Counted from the first letter of the stretch, positions 1 through 9,254 are shown. The stretch: 64,000 nt of DNA from SG8-40 sp963792855 (GCA_963792855.1 CAWBXZ010000007.1:190649-254648); one strand, 5' to 3'. The notes: generated from the letters alone by a model not told the origin. Numbers and translations: made by a program.

Positions 1-2
1 AA

Positions 3-707
3 GCGGGCATCGACACCATGAAAGTGCGCTTCGACCCGACGCAGCCGCATCTTGCCAAGGCGGTACGCGATGCCGCGCCGCATACCTTCATGTCTTTCTC
101 GGTTCCTCTCGTGGCGGCAGCAAGTGAAACCGAGGCAGTACGCCTTGCCTACAAGGCGATGGAACTCGGGGCCGACGCCATCATGTGCCAGTGGTCACCG
201 CGCTTTATCAGTGCCGCTGCCGAAGCGGGGGTGCCAGTGCAGGGGCATGCCGGGCTGGTTCCGCGCAAGAGCACGTGGACTGGCGGACTGCGTGCGGTTG
301 GCAAAACCATCGAAGAGGCGCTGTGGGTTTACCGTGAGATCAAGACGCTGGAAGACGCCGGCGCCTGGGCCGTTGAAGTCGAAGTGATTCCGGCACCGCT
401 GCTGGTGGAGATCAGCAAGCGCACCAGTCTGCTCACTTCGTCGATCGGCGGCGGTGGCGGCGGCGATATCCAGTTTCTGTTTGCCGAAGACATTCTCGGC
501 AACAACCCGCCGCCGTATCCGCGGCACTCAAAGCAATATCGCAGCATCTACAAGCTGAAAGAACAAATGCAGGCCGAGCGCGTGGCCGGTTTCAGGGAGT
601 TTGCCGAGGACGTGCGTTCCGGAAAGTTTCCCGGTCCGGAGCACGTGATCAATGCGCCGGACGGCTTGATCGACGATTTTCTCAAACTGGCCGATACGGA
701 AGACTGA
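3..707 (+). CDS. Divergent ketopantoate hydroxymethyltransferase (PanB)-like protein, 5' end outside window
   Basis: The reading frame is open to the left edge (Ala-Gly-Ile-Asp-Thr before the first Met at 18), so the N-terminus is probably missing. The fold is suggested by PanB-like landmarks in order: GVPVQGHAGLVP, the following GG-x-RAVGKT segment, an alpha/beta stretch ending EVEVIP, a Gly-rich SSIGGGGGGD, DILG, and a C-terminal FPGPEHV. Canonical PanB uses an Asp in its AD-MPF motif and a Glu in KLEGG for metal and substrate binding. Here those places read MSFSVP and MCQWSP, so ordinary ketopantoate synthesis is doubtful and another C-C lyase/aldolase role in the superfamily is possible. 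It ends 9 bp before the transporter gene, suggesting co-transcription with it. Confidence 0.6.
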   Translation, partial: AGIDTMKVRFDPTQPHLAKAVRDAAPHTFMSFSVPLVAAASETEAVRLAYKAMELGADAIMCQWSPRFISAAAEAGVPVQGHAGLVPRKSTWTGGLRAVGKTIEEALWVYREIKTLEDAGAWAVEVEVIPAPLLVEISKRTSLLTSSIGGGGGGDIQFLFAEDILGNNPPPYPRHSKQYRSIYKLKEQMQAERVAGFREFAEDVRSGKFPGPEHVINAPDGLIDDFLKLADTED

Positions 708-716
708 CCGTTCATC

Positions 717-2003
717 ATGCGCAAACTCGCACTGCACTGGCAGATACTGATCGCAATCGTACTCGCCGGCGTGGTCGGCTCGATCGTCAAGCACTACACC
801 ACCGACACCGTCACGCCTACGCTGCTGGGCGTGAGCTTCGTTTCGATGTTCCAGTACGTCGGCGAAATCTTCCTCAACGCGCTGAAGATGATCATCGTGC
901 CGTTGATATTCTCATCGATTGTCGTCGGGGTCGCAGGCATCGGCTCGGGGGGCAATATCGGCGCTCTGGGCACGCGCACGCTGCTGTTCTACGCGGTGAC
1001 GACGCTTACGGCGATCCTGGTTGGCTTGCTCTTCATCAACGCGATCGCGCCCGGTTACGTGGACGGCGAGCCTGCCGGGGAAATCCTCGCCCTCGATACC
1101 CCGGTCGAGGACATCCAGTCCCGCGTTGAAGGCAAGGGCACCGGCGACGTTGCCGAGATTTTCATCCGCATGGTGCCGGCCAACATCGTCATGGCGGCGG
1201 CCGAGGGCCAGATGCTTGGCCTGATTTTTTTCGCGATTCTGTTCGGTTACTTCATGACGCATCTCGGTCACGAAATAGCCGATCCGCTGTTCCGTTTCTT
1301 TGACGGTCTGTTCCACGTCATGATGAAAATGACCGAGTGGATCATGAAGTTCGCACCGATCGGCGTGTTTGGTCTGATCGCCGCGGTTGTTGCCAGAACC
1401 GGATTCGGCGCGGCGAGGCCGCTTGCGGTTTTTGCGCTGACAGTCGTTCTGGCGCTCGCGGTTCATGCCTTCATCATTCTGCCGCTGCTGCTGCGCTTCG
1501 TTGGCCGCGTCAAGCCGTATGCAACGGTGCGGGCCATGTCACCGGCATTGCTGACCGCGTTTTCCACCTCATCGTCTTCGGCCACCTTGCCGGTAACGAT
1601 GGACAGCCTTGAACAGAACGTCGGCGTATCCAACAACGTATCGAGTTTTGTTTTGCCGCTGGGCGCGACCGTGAACATGAACGGCACTGCGTTGTATGAA
1701 TGCGCCGCCGCGATGTTTCTCGCCCAGGCCTACGGACTCGAACTGAGCTTCGGTGTCCAGTTCAGCATCGTCATGATCGCGCTGCTGACATCGATCGGCG
1801 TCGCCGGCGTGCCGTCGGCTTCGCTGGTGGCGATTGCCATCATTCTCAATGCGATCGGCTTGCCGGTCGAAGCAATCGGCGTGCTGATGGTGTTCGACCG
1901 CGTCCTCGACATGTGCCGCACCAGCGTGAATATCTGGGGCGATGCCTGTTGCGCAACGATTGTGGCAAAGTTGAGAGGCGAGAAGACCAAGGTCGACATC
2001 TGA
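717..2003 (+). CDS. Dicarboxylate/amino acid:cation symporter (GltP/DctA, SLC1 family)
   Basis: 428 aa inner-membrane secondary carrier, normal length for the family. It would import glutamate, aspartate or C4-dicarboxylates with H+ or Na+. Diagnostic motifs are the serine-rich re-entrant loop TSSSSATLP (about residues 285-293), NMNGTALYE (about 320-328, the NMDGT equivalent that binds cation and substrate), and a C-terminal DRVLDMCRTSVNIWGD helix that holds the substrate-contacting Asp and Arg. About eight hydrophobic helices are visible from residue 5 onward. It follows the PanB-like gene by 9 bp, so the two probably form one transcript, which hints that the upstream enzyme acts on an imported acid. 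The exact substrate cannot be read from sequence. Confidence 0.9.
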   Translation: MRKLALHWQILIAIVLAGVVGSIVKHYTTDTVTPTLLGVSFVSMFQYVGEIFLNALKMIIVPLIFSSIVVGVAGIGSGGNIGALGTRTLLFYAVTTLTAILVGLLFINAIAPGYVDGEPAGEILALDTPVEDIQSRVEGKGTGDVAEIFIRMVPANIVMAAAEGQMLGLIFFAILFGYFMTHLGHEIADPLFRFFDGLFHVMMKMTEWIMKFAPIGVFGLIAAVVARTGFGAARPLAVFALTVVLALAVHAFIILPLLLRFVGRVKPYATVRAMSPALLTAFSTSSSSATLPVTMDSLEQNVGVSNNVSSFVLPLGATVNMNGTALYECAAAMFLAQAYGLELSFGVQFSIVMIALLTSIGVAGVPSASLVAIAIILNAIGLPVEAIGVLMVFDRVLDMCRTSVNIWGDACCATIVAKLRGEKTKVDI

Positions 2004-2227
2004 CAGGCGCGTGACTGACGACGGGCGGCCTGATCGCCGGGAAACATGCTCGTTGGGTTGATTTCGCTCGTGGCGGGCGAATGCGAAACTGCCGGAAGCT
2101 GGGCGACGCGGGGGGCGCCGTTTTTTGTGCTTGGTTGCCAAGGCTTGCGCGCCAGCTCTGGCGCCTGTAATTCGTTCATCCATGAAGAAACAAGCCACGC
2201 CACGGCCTGTGTTCAGGAGTACTAAAC

Positions 2228-3556
2228 GTGTCGCGTTCAATGAGTTGTAGTGCGTTTGTGATTTTGATGGGCGTTCTCGCCCTGGTTGGCGGATGCGGGC
2301 ATGACTCTGCGCAAACCGGCACACCCTTGAGCGCCGAGGATTCGGACCCCCGAAAGCTCGAATGGATGACGGGTTTCCCGCCGCCATCGGACAAGCTGAT
2401 CATGCAGCCCGAGTCTGATTACTTCAGCTTCCCCAAGCTGCGCTGGACGGTATGTCATATCCGGGAACTGCTGCCGACAAAGCAGGTAAGTCGCGGCATT
2501 GGCGCCCCGGTACCACTGACCTACGCGATCGACGACGGTATTGATGCCGTGCGCTTCACGCCGCTTGGCAGTGACGACGAGATGACATGGAAGCAATCAC
2601 TTGCGGCCAACTACACCGATGGCATGCTCATTATTCACAAGGGCAGGGTCGTTTACGAAAAGTACTTTGGTTGTCTTGATGAGACGGGCAAGCATGCTGC
2701 GATGTCGATGACCAAATCCCTGACGGGATTGCTGGCCGAGATACTCGTTGCGGAAGGGCGGCTTGACGACACGGTCAAAGTGGCTGCGATCATCCCGGAA
2801 CTCTCCCGCAGCGCGTTTGGCAGCGCGACAGTGCGGCAAGTGATGGATATGACAACAGCGCTTGACTACAGCGAAGACTACTCCGATCCCGAGGCCGACA
2901 TATGGGTCTATTCGGCTGCCGCAAGCCCGTTACCGAAACCAAGGGAATATGAAGGGCCCAACGGTTACTTCGAGTATCTCCAGACGGTCATGCAAGACGG
3001 GGTTCATGGAGAGGCTTTTGGTTACAAGACCATCAACACGGACGCTCTCGGATGGATCTTGTCGCGGGTCACGGGCGAGAATCTCGCAACGCTGCTGTCC
3101 GAGCGCATCTGGCGCAGGATGGGCGCGGAGCAGGACGGGTACATGACCATCGATAGCAAGGGCACCCCGTTTGCGGGCGGTGGACTCAGTGCCGGTCTGC
3201 GAGATCTGGGACGAATCGGTTTGCTGATGCTGAACGGCGGAGAGATAAACGGGCAGAGGCTGTTCCCGCAAGAGGTCGTGGAACGCATTCGGGCCGGCGG
3301 CGACAAGGCGACGTTTGCGAAGGCGGGGTACAAAACGCTTGAAGGGGGCAGTTATCGCAGCATGTGGTGGGTCTTTCACAACGAGCATGGCGCTTTCGCC
3401 GCGCGCGGCGTGCATGGACAAACCATCTATGTGGACCCGACTGCCGATATGGTTATCGTGCGTTTTTCATCTTTTCCCACAGCAAAGAACGCGAAGATCG
3501 ATCCGACCTCACTGCCCGCCTATCAAGCCGTTGCCAGGTATTTGATGCGCCAGTGA
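2228..3556 (+). CDS. Serine hydrolase lipoprotein, class C beta-lactamase / 6-aminohexanoate-dimer hydrolase-like
   Basis: 442 aa. The N-terminus is a lipoprotein signal: hydrophobic residues 8-20 followed by VGGC with the lipidated Cys at 23, so it should be anchored in the periplasm. The catalytic SxxK is S160-M-T-K163. Downstream come a TINTDAL segment near residue 270 in the place of the YxN motif, and HGQ near 398 in the place of KTG/HxG. The DYSEDYSDPEAD stretch resembles NylB-type amide hydrolases and EstB-like esterases more than true beta-lactamases. An esterase or amidase on small substrates is likely and the natural substrate is unknown. It stands alone after a 224-bp gap with no clear partner. 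Confidence 0.8.
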   Translation: MSRSMSCSAFVILMGVLALVGGCGHDSAQTGTPLSAEDSDPRKLEWMTGFPPPSDKLIMQPESDYFSFPKLRWTVCHIRELLPTKQVSRGIGAPVPLTYAIDDGIDAVRFTPLGSDDEMTWKQSLAANYTDGMLIIHKGRVVYEKYFGCLDETGKHAAMSMTKSLTGLLAEILVAEGRLDDTVKVAAIIPELSRSAFGSATVRQVMDMTTALDYSEDYSDPEADIWVYSAAASPLPKPREYEGPNGYFEYLQTVMQDGVHGEAFGYKTINTDALGWILSRVTGENLATLLSERIWRRMGAEQDGYMTIDSKGTPFAGGGLSAGLRDLGRIGLLMLNGGEINGQRLFPQEVVERIRAGGDKATFAKAGYKTLEGGSYRSMWWVFHNEHGAFAARGVHGQTIYVDPTADMVIVRFSSFPTAKNAKIDPTSLPAYQAVARYLMRQ

Positions 3557-3618
3557 TTCGAGGACAATATTGCGCGGACAAGCCATTTCACCGAGTTTTA
3601 ACCCGGGGCGATAATCGC

Positions 3619-3975
3619 ATGCGGCCTTTTCTATTGACGGTCGGGTTGCTTGCGTTGAGCAATGTTTTCATGACGTTCGCCTGGTACGCGCACCTGAAGG
3701 AGCTGAGTCACAAACCCTGGGTAATCGCTGCTCTCGTCAGTTGGGGCATCGCTTTTTTCGAGTACATGCTTCAGGTACCGGGAAACCGCATCGGATTCTC
3801 GGTAATGTCGGTTGGTCAACTGAAGATCTTGCAGGAGATCATTACGTTGACGGTGTTTGTGCCGTTTGCGATCTTCTATCTTCGAGAACCTCTTAAACTG
3901 GACTATCTTTGGGCCGGCCTTTGCCTGGTCGGCGCCGTGTATTTCATCTTCAGAAGCAAGTGGGCAGGTGTCTGA
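3619..3975 (+). CDS. DUF486 family small membrane protein
   Basis: 118 aa with four predicted membrane helices (about residues 3-20, 34-52, 66-86 and 96-112), similar to half of a drug/metabolite transporter. The LSNVFMTFAWYAHLK start, EYMLQVPGNRIG and LYREPL-like FYLREPLKLDYLWAG segments are typical of DUF486. The ATG at 3619 was chosen because the longer frame upstream overlaps the hydrolase gene and has no family similarity. The function of the family is unknown. Confidence 0.85.
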   Translation: MRPFLLTVGLLALSNVFMTFAWYAHLKELSHKPWVIAALVSWGIAFFEYMLQVPGNRIGFSVMSVGQLKILQEIITLTVFVPFAIFYLREPLKLDYLWAGLCLVGAVYFIFRSKWAGV

Positions 3976-4115
3976 CAGGGACGCGGTAATCGCGGATAAA
4001 CGCCGTTGTAGACCGTGTCTTGTCCGCGTTACGTAACTTCGAAAGTCGAGTCTGCGCCGGGATGATTCCTGGCAGACGAAGGAAGCCGCCACCGGCGTGA
4101 GCCGGTGGCGGTTAA

Positions 4116-4538
4116 TCAGGCTGCTCTTGGCAAGCGCGGATTGTTTGAGGGACCGTCGTTGTCAGCAGGCGAGGCAAGGGGGACGATACTCACCGATGAC
4201 AATTCGGTCACGGCGCTTCCTTGTGCGAGCGCAGCCGCGTACTCTGCGAGCCGGCGACGCGGCGCCAGTTTCAGAAGGATCAGGTAGTAGGCGGTCAATG
4301 TCGCTGCCAGCAGGGCGACTTCCCTGACCCCTATGGCCACCTCATTAATGGATGCAAAGAAGCGGACGGCAAAGCACAGGCCAAAGGCGATCAGACCGGT
4401 GATCAGCACGGTCGAAAGTTCGGCGACCGTCCCGTCCGACACCCAGCCGGATCGATTGGGCCATCGATCGGCGAGCAGAAGCACATAGAAGAGAACCACC
4501 GCCAGGCCCAACAGGGCAACAGAGTAAACGATATCCAT
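4116..4538 (-). CDS. Hypothetical membrane protein
   Basis: 140 aa. ATG at 4538 is chosen because a clear GGAGG lies 6 nt upstream; a longer start at 4565 would put that site inside the coding region. Three hydrophobic helices are visible (about residues 2-22, 42-61 and 67-88), followed by a basic KLAPRRRLAEYAAAL segment and a polar, Ser/Pro-rich tail that is probably cytoplasmic. I do not recognise the family. It is transcribed away from the glutaminase gene, with a 480-bp region between them. Confidence 0.6.
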   Translation of the reverse strand: MDIVYSVALLGLAVVLFYVLLLADRWPNRSGWVSDGTVAELSTVLITGLIAFGLCFAVRFFASINEVAIGVREVALLAATLTAYYLILLKLAPRRRLAEYAAALAQGSAVTELSSVSIVPLASPADNDGPSNNPRLPRAA

Positions 4539-5020
4539 AGACAGCCTCCGGGACTTCAATCCCAAAAAACCGCGAAACTCGCTTGCCCGGACTCGATGAT
4601 TCCGATCCGTACGGCACTGCGCCCCACCGCGGTTGGTGCGGCGCAGTGCACCGGCTCACTTGAGGGGTTAGGCGATTCCACCTGACGTGGACGGGCTTTG
4701 GGGAGCGCTTGCAGGCCGCAGGTCTGCGGTTGTCTGCAGCAAGCCCCTTGGGGCTGCGGGGGGTCGGACGACGGCCCCCATTCGCCCTCCTCGGCGGGAG
4801 GACGGTTGCGAAACGTGCCGCGACTGATGCGTGCTTCCAGATCAGGTCATGGCGCCCCTTTTCTGGCGAACCACCACAGGCAACGGCGGACGCGAATATT
4901 AGCATTTTCCATTTCTTTGCAATAGTGATCGCGCGTTACCTCCTGGTTTGGGCCGGACCCGCTAACATACTGCCGGATTCGCCTGCACAGGGTCGGCGTC
5001 CTGCACCGGAAGGGTTGCTT
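4539..5020. other. 480-bp divergent intergenic region
   Basis: It lies between the leftward membrane gene and the rightward glutaminase gene and should hold both promoters. The open frames that cross it are composition-driven and match nothing I recognise. No convincing operator or RNA structure was seen. Confidence 0.4.
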
Positions 5021-5947
5021 ATGGAGAAAGATCTCAATCTGGTCCTTACCGAAATCGTAGACGAACTACGGCCAAAAATTGGAGGAGGTACGGTCGCCAA
5101 GTACATACCCGCGCTGGCGAAGGCCGATCCGAAGAAGTTTGGAATTGCAGTCACGGCGCTCGACGGCGAAGTCTTCAGTGCAGGTGATGCCGGCGAGCGC
5201 TTTACCATCCAGAGTATCTCCAAGGTCTTCACGCTGACTTTGGCGCTCGCCCAGGCGGGAAGCAAGCTGTGGGACAGGGTCGGGCGCGAGCCGACGGGTT
5301 CTGCCTTCAATTCGCTGGTCCAGCTCGAATACGAGCACGGCATCCCCCGCAACCCGCTAATCAATGCGGGTGCCATCGTCGTCACGGACATCATCGTCTC
5401 GAACTGCGTGAGCGGGGATCCAATCGGCGAGATTGTCAGTTTCCTGCGCACGCGCACGGGCAGTAACGAAGTTACGGTTGACCCGGAGGTGGCGCGTTCC
5501 GAGAGAGAGACCGGGTACCGGAATGTCGCGATGGCCAACTTCATGAAGTCGTTCGGAAACCTCAAGAGCGACGTTGAGATCGTGCTCGAAACCTACTTCA
5601 GCCAGTGCGCAATCGCAATGAATTGCCTGGAGCTGTCGCGCGCCATGCTCTATCTTGCCGGCGACGGACGTGATCCGGTTAACGGTGAAAAAATCGTTAG
5701 TCCGCAGCGCGCCAAACGCATCAACTCGCTGATGCTTACCTGCGGGCACTACGACGCCTCGGGAGATTTCGCCTTCCGCGTCGGACTACCGGCCAAGAGC
5801 GGAGTCGCGGGAGGCATTGCCGCTGTCGTGCCTCATCACCTCGCCGTCGCAGTCTGGTCGCCTGGCCTCAACGCACAGGGCAATTCGCTCGTCGGCACGA
5901 TGGCGCTCGAGAAGTTCGCCGAGAAGACCGGGTATTCAGTATTCTAG
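5021..5947 (+). CDS. glsA: Glutaminase A
   Basis: 308 aa, the usual length for bacterial glutaminase. It hydrolyses L-glutamine to glutamate and ammonia in the cytoplasm. It belongs to the serine-dependent penicillin-binding-like fold. Visible hallmarks are the catalytic S65-I-S-K68 in FTIQSISKVF, EPTGSAFNSL, NPLINAGAI, ETGYRNVAMANFM, the LTCGHYDASGDFAFRVGLPAKSGVAGGI block and the terminal GNSLVG. The start is set at 5021, with GGAAGG 8 nt upstream. The same frame is open for another 104 codons upstream, but that extension is low-complexity and not family-like. In neutralophiles this enzyme can support acid resistance or nitrogen supply; no partner gene shows which. Confidence 0.95.
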   Translation: MEKDLNLVLTEIVDELRPKIGGGTVAKYIPALAKADPKKFGIAVTALDGEVFSAGDAGERFTIQSISKVFTLTLALAQAGSKLWDRVGREPTGSAFNSLVQLEYEHGIPRNPLINAGAIVVTDIIVSNCVSGDPIGEIVSFLRTRTGSNEVTVDPEVARSERETGYRNVAMANFMKSFGNLKSDVEIVLETYFSQCAIAMNCLELSRAMLYLAGDGRDPVNGEKIVSPQRAKRINSLMLTCGHYDASGDFAFRVGLPAKSGVAGGIAAVVPHHLAVAVWSPGLNAQGNSLVGTMALEKFAEKTGYSVF

Positions 5948-5969
5948 GGCGCCGAAGCGGACTCGAGGG

Positions 5970-6077
5970 CTTGCAAGCGAAGTGGCAGTATCCGCCGGCC
6001 TGCCTTTCACCGTCATCCTGCTGGTTGGGCGCTATGCCATTGTCAAGGGGTTGATGGACGAGCCGCGCCCGAGCTGA
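5970..6077 (+). pseudogene. Possible 3' remnant of a BCCT-type transporter gene
   Basis: An open frame ends with a stretch reading SAGLPFTVILLVGRY and then VKGLMDEPRPS before a stop. This resembles the last membrane helix and tail of betaine/choline/carnitine (BCCT) transporters, which end with a similar GLPF helix and short charged tail. Nothing upstream in any frame continues the homology. It would be a short relic between glsA and the next lipoprotein gene. The call rests on about 30 residues and is weak. Confidence 0.25.
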
Positions 6078-6379
6078 CCTGGCGTTTGGCGATTGATGTG
6101 TGTTGAGGCAGATCACGTTTCACAGGCGTACGGTGGTGATACTTGCATCTTCAACAGGGTGCTTGTGACTGAATAGATGTGGCCCGGCTGACAGCGGTGT
6201 GATACAAGCGTTTTGAGCGGCCCCACGATTTTTGCGGGGTTTGCTGCGTTGGGCACGGCCTGCTGTTCTCGATCGTCTTTCAGGCGGCGGCTTTTTTTCA
6301 CACGAAGGGAGTCTGTTTGATGTTTCAGGCACAATAATCATCTCTTCGATGATGAATGCTGGAAGCAGGGGGAGAAACC

Positions 6380-7477
6380 ATGCATCGCGCCCACCAGGAC
6401 GATAACGTCTTTGCCGGGATGATCGCCGCGATCGTTCTCGGCGTGCTGGTGGGCGGCTGTTCGACCGTGGGCCCGAGTGCCATCAGTAGCGGCCGCCTGA
6501 CCTATAACGAAGCCATTGTGGCGACCGACAATCAGCAGATGCTGATGCTGGCCGTGCACACCCGGTACGAGGAAAGAGGCAGCTTGCTGGCGGTTTCCAG
6601 CGTTACGGCAAACGTGAGCGTGACCACAAGGGCCAGTATCGAAGTCGGCGTCGGTAGCGAAGAGAACTTCGCCGGCAATCTGGTTCCCTTCGGCGCCGGC
6701 GTCATCTACGAAGAAAATCCAACCATTTCCTATTTGCCCGTCGGCGGCGAAAAATATGTGCGCCAGTTGTTTTCCCCTGTACCCATCGCGGTGCTGGCGG
6801 AACTTGTTAGCAGAATAGTCTATCCCACCAGTGTTTACATAGCCCTTGTGTCGAGCGTGAACGGAATTCACAACCCGGATTTTCTGACAGGTGATATGGA
6901 AGCCGATCCGCGGTTCGCGCGGTTCGTCACGCTGATGGAGACGCTGACTCAGGCCCATCGCCTCCACTGGGTCGAAGCGCCGGAAGCAGCCAATTCACTC
7001 TCGATCTTCATTGATCGATCGTCGCCGGGCTTCGAGACCGAGATCAGTGAACTTCTCGGCCTGTTGGGACTGCCTGCGGCGGCCCAGGACGCGCAATCGG
7101 TCGTGCTGCCCGTTGCGCTGGCACTTCACGGCCGGAAATCTGACGGAATCGGAATTACGACCCGATCAGTTTGGGAGTTGATGGAGATGCTGGCGGCCGC
7201 GATCGATGTGCCGAACGAAGACTTGAAGAACGGTGTTGCCGCAACCTACCCGAGACCGGGACCCGCGGGGCGTGACGTTCGAGTCCGGGTTTCCGACAAG
7301 AGACCTGATAACGCCTACGTGGCTGTCGAGCATCGCGGCCATTGGTTTTACATTGATGAAACAGATCAACCCACCAAACGGTTCTTCAGAATAACCGCGT
7401 CACTGTTGGGCGTCACTATTGCAGAAAGCGCCTCCCAAACCCACACCGCACCTGTTCTGACCGTCCCGGTAAACTAG
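6380..7477 (+). CDS. Hypothetical lipoprotein
   Basis: 365 aa from the ATG at 6380, which has a strong AGGGGGAGA Shine-Dalgarno 6 nt upstream; an in-frame ATG at 6356 lacks one. The N-terminus has a short charged region, a hydrophobic core and the lipobox LVGGC near residue 28, so it should be lipid-anchored. The rest is mixed alpha/beta with no recognised domain. A VWELMEMLAAAIDVP segment and the motif GHWFYIDETD precede a C-terminal SLLGVTIAES segment. The latter pattern recalls hypothetical lipoproteins in uncultured proteobacteria whose role is unknown. It is monocistronic. I do not assign a function. Confidence 0.7.
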   Translation: MHRAHQDDNVFAGMIAAIVLGVLVGGCSTVGPSAISSGRLTYNEAIVATDNQQMLMLAVHTRYEERGSLLAVSSVTANVSVTTRASIEVGVGSEENFAGNLVPFGAGVIYEENPTISYLPVGGEKYVRQLFSPVPIAVLAELVSRIVYPTSVYIALVSSVNGIHNPDFLTGDMEADPRFARFVTLMETLTQAHRLHWVEAPEAANSLSIFIDRSSPGFETEISELLGLLGLPAAAQDAQSVVLPVALALHGRKSDGIGITTRSVWELMEMLAAAIDVPNEDLKNGVAATYPRPGPAGRDVRVRVSDKRPDNAYVAVEHRGHWFYIDETDQPTKRFFRITASLLGVTIAESASQTHTAPVLTVPVN

Positions 7478-7644
7478 TTACGTCATGTTGCGTGCCCTGA
7501 CTCCTCAGGGCATAAAGCGGCCGGTTGCCTGTTTGTTGCGCTGAATCAATGACAGGGCCCTTACATTTGTTTGCTCTCGATCGGGCCATTGGAACGCTGC
7601 GATGGCCTGACCGCGAGTTTCATCCATAAAGGGAGTAATTTCCA

Positions 7645-8337
7645 GTGATCAAGTTCTACTTCAACCTCTCGCCCAACCCGATGAAGGTTGCCTTGTTGCT
7701 CGAAGAACTCGGCGTGCCGTACGAGCCGGTTCCGGTGGATCCGCGCAAGGGCGAACAGTTCACCGCGGAATACCTCGCGATCAATCCGAACGCGAAGGTA
7801 CCCGCAATCATCGATGGCGACACGACCGTTTTCGACAGCAATGCGATCTTGCTTTACCTCGCCGAGAAGACAGGACGCTTCCTGCCGGAGCCGAAAGACT
7901 CGAAGCGCGGTGAATTGCTTTCATGGCTGATGTTCGTTGCCACCGGCATCGGCCCGTATTCCGGTCAGGCGGTGCACTTTCATCACTTCGCGCCGCAACC
8001 CCAGGAGTATGCGGTCAACCGTTACGACTTCGAGGTGGAGCGGCATTACCAGATCGTTGACGAACGGCTGGGCCGGCAACCCTGGATGATGGGTCCGGAA
8101 TACACCATTATCGATATGGCGGTGTGGGGTTGGGCGCGCCTGATGCCGCGTGCGCTCGACGATGAGGATGCCTTGAACCGGTTTCCCAACGTGAAGCGTC
8201 TCCACGATGAAATCTATGCCCGTCCCGCCGCCAAAGGTATCGAACGGCTGAGCGAGCAATACCGGTTCAAGATCGAATGGGACGAAGAGGCGCGCCGCAA
8301 CATGTTTCCGCAACTGGCGCGTCTGGGATTGAAATGA
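7645..8337 (+). CDS. Glutathione S-transferase family protein (YfcG/Ure2-like)
   Basis: 230 aa cytosolic protein. The N-terminal thioredoxin-like domain (residues 1-80) starts IKFYFNLSPNPMKVALLLEEL, with the Ser-Pro-Asn turn where Nu-class GSTs bind glutathione. It continues with INPNAKVPAI (cis-Pro) and DSNAILLYLAEK, the gamma-glutamyl-binding DSxAI motif. The all-helical C-terminal domain follows, with the N-capping YTIIDMAVWGW. This set fits the YghU/YfcG disulfide-reductase type GSTs more than classical conjugating enzymes. Substrate unknown. It lies 270 bp upstream of the TetR gene and is probably transcribed alone. Confidence 0.88.
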   Translation: MIKFYFNLSPNPMKVALLLEELGVPYEPVPVDPRKGEQFTAEYLAINPNAKVPAIIDGDTTVFDSNAILLYLAEKTGRFLPEPKDSKRGELLSWLMFVATGIGPYSGQAVHFHHFAPQPQEYAVNRYDFEVERHYQIVDERLGRQPWMMGPEYTIIDMAVWGWARLMPRALDDEDALNRFPNVKRLHDEIYARPAAKGIERLSEQYRFKIEWDEEARRNMFPQLARLGLK

Positions 8338-8585
8338 GTGCCGGACCGCGGCATTGCGTTGATCAGACAACGCAATGAGGTGATTTCGATCCATTGAAAG
8401 CGCCTGGACGGAATCCTGTCGTCACGAATCACTGGTTGAGCAAGTGCGCAGAATCGGTCCGAATTACCGCAACACGTTTGCTCGATCGAATACGAGCGAC
8501 TGTGTGATCCCGCGGCAGCGCGAGTAACGCCGTCCATTTGAAACGACGCCTTGACGTTACCCAGCGGTCCGGGTACTGTTCGTCC

Positions 8586-8601
8586 TAGACCGATCGGTCT
8601 A
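8586..8601. promoter_or_regulatory. TetR-type operator, perfect 16-bp palindrome
   Basis: TAGACCGATCGGTCTA is perfectly self-complementary and ends 10 bp before the TetR start codon. It fits autoregulation by the adjacent regulator. The same sequence with one central change recurs at 9239-9254. Confidence 0.8.
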
Positions 8602-8611
8602 ATTTGAATAT

Positions 8612-9187
8612 ATGGCGAACGACACCCAACAACAGTTGCTCCAGGCGGGGATGGCCATGCTCTTGCGGCAGGGCTATCACGCCTTGGGCATCGCGTCTGT
8701 GCTCGAAGCGACCCAGATCCCCAAGGGTTCCTTCTACCACCATTTCAAATCCAAGGAAGACTTCGGCCTGCGGGTGATCGACCTCTATATGCAGGAAGTT
8801 CACGCCGGGCTCGACCAGTGCCTCGGCGACAAGAGCCGGCCACCGCTCCAGCGGGTGCGACACTTTTTCGAGTCAACCGAGGAGAAGTACCGCACCGAAG
8901 GTTATCTCGGATGCCTGCTCGGCGGGTTGGGGCAGGAGCTTTCAGGGGTCAGCGAAGTATTCCGGCGCAAGGTCGAGCAGTGTTTTTCCGAAATCGCGCA
9001 GCGTATTTCCGAGTGTCTACGGGAAGCGATCAAGCTGGGCGATCTTCCGAAAAAGACCAACCCGCAGAAAATGGCGGAGCTTCTTGTCAACTGCTGGGAG
9101 GGCGCAGCCCTCCGAACGCGCATGCGTAGAGACCCTGCGCCGCTGCGCGAAATGCTCGACTTCTACTTCAACTCAGCGTCCAGGTAA
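8612..9187 (+). CDS. TetR/AcrR family transcriptional regulator
   Basis: 191 aa. The N-terminal helix-turn-helix is clear: LLRQGYHALGIASVLEATQIPKGS then FYHHFKSKEDFGLRVID. The C-terminal ligand domain has the GCLLGGLGQELS stretch with a Cys near residue 111, and a WEGAALRTRM segment, features seen in NemR/AcuR-type repressors that respond to electrophiles or unsaturated acids. A perfect palindrome overlaps its promoter and a near-identical one lies before the downstream haemoglobin gene. It therefore probably represses itself and the globin and is relieved by a small ligand or by Cys modification. The ligand is inferred only from the family. Confidence 0.88.
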   Translation: MANDTQQQLLQAGMAMLLRQGYHALGIASVLEATQIPKGSFYHHFKSKEDFGLRVIDLYMQEVHAGLDQCLGDKSRPPLQRVRHFFESTEEKYRTEGYLGCLLGGLGQELSGVSEVFRRKVEQCFSEIAQRISECLREAIKLGDLPKKTNPQKMAELLVNCWEGAALRTRMRRDPAPLREMLDFYFNSASR

Positions 9188-9238
9188 CCCCGCAGTAAAC
9201 CCTATGCGAACGACCCAGAGATGCTTACGCCCAAGAAA

Positions 9239-9254
9239 TAGACCGACCGGTCTA
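9239..9254. promoter_or_regulatory. Second copy of the TetR operator, upstream of truncated haemoglobin
   Basis: TAGACCGACCGGTCTA differs from the 8586-8601 site by one central base. It lies 38 bp upstream of the globin start codon, where a bound repressor would block transcription. Confidence 0.75.

Noticed and set aside
4709..5020. N-terminal extension of glutaminase by 104 residues
   Set aside because: Low-complexity, no homology; a ribosome site and the family start fit 5021.
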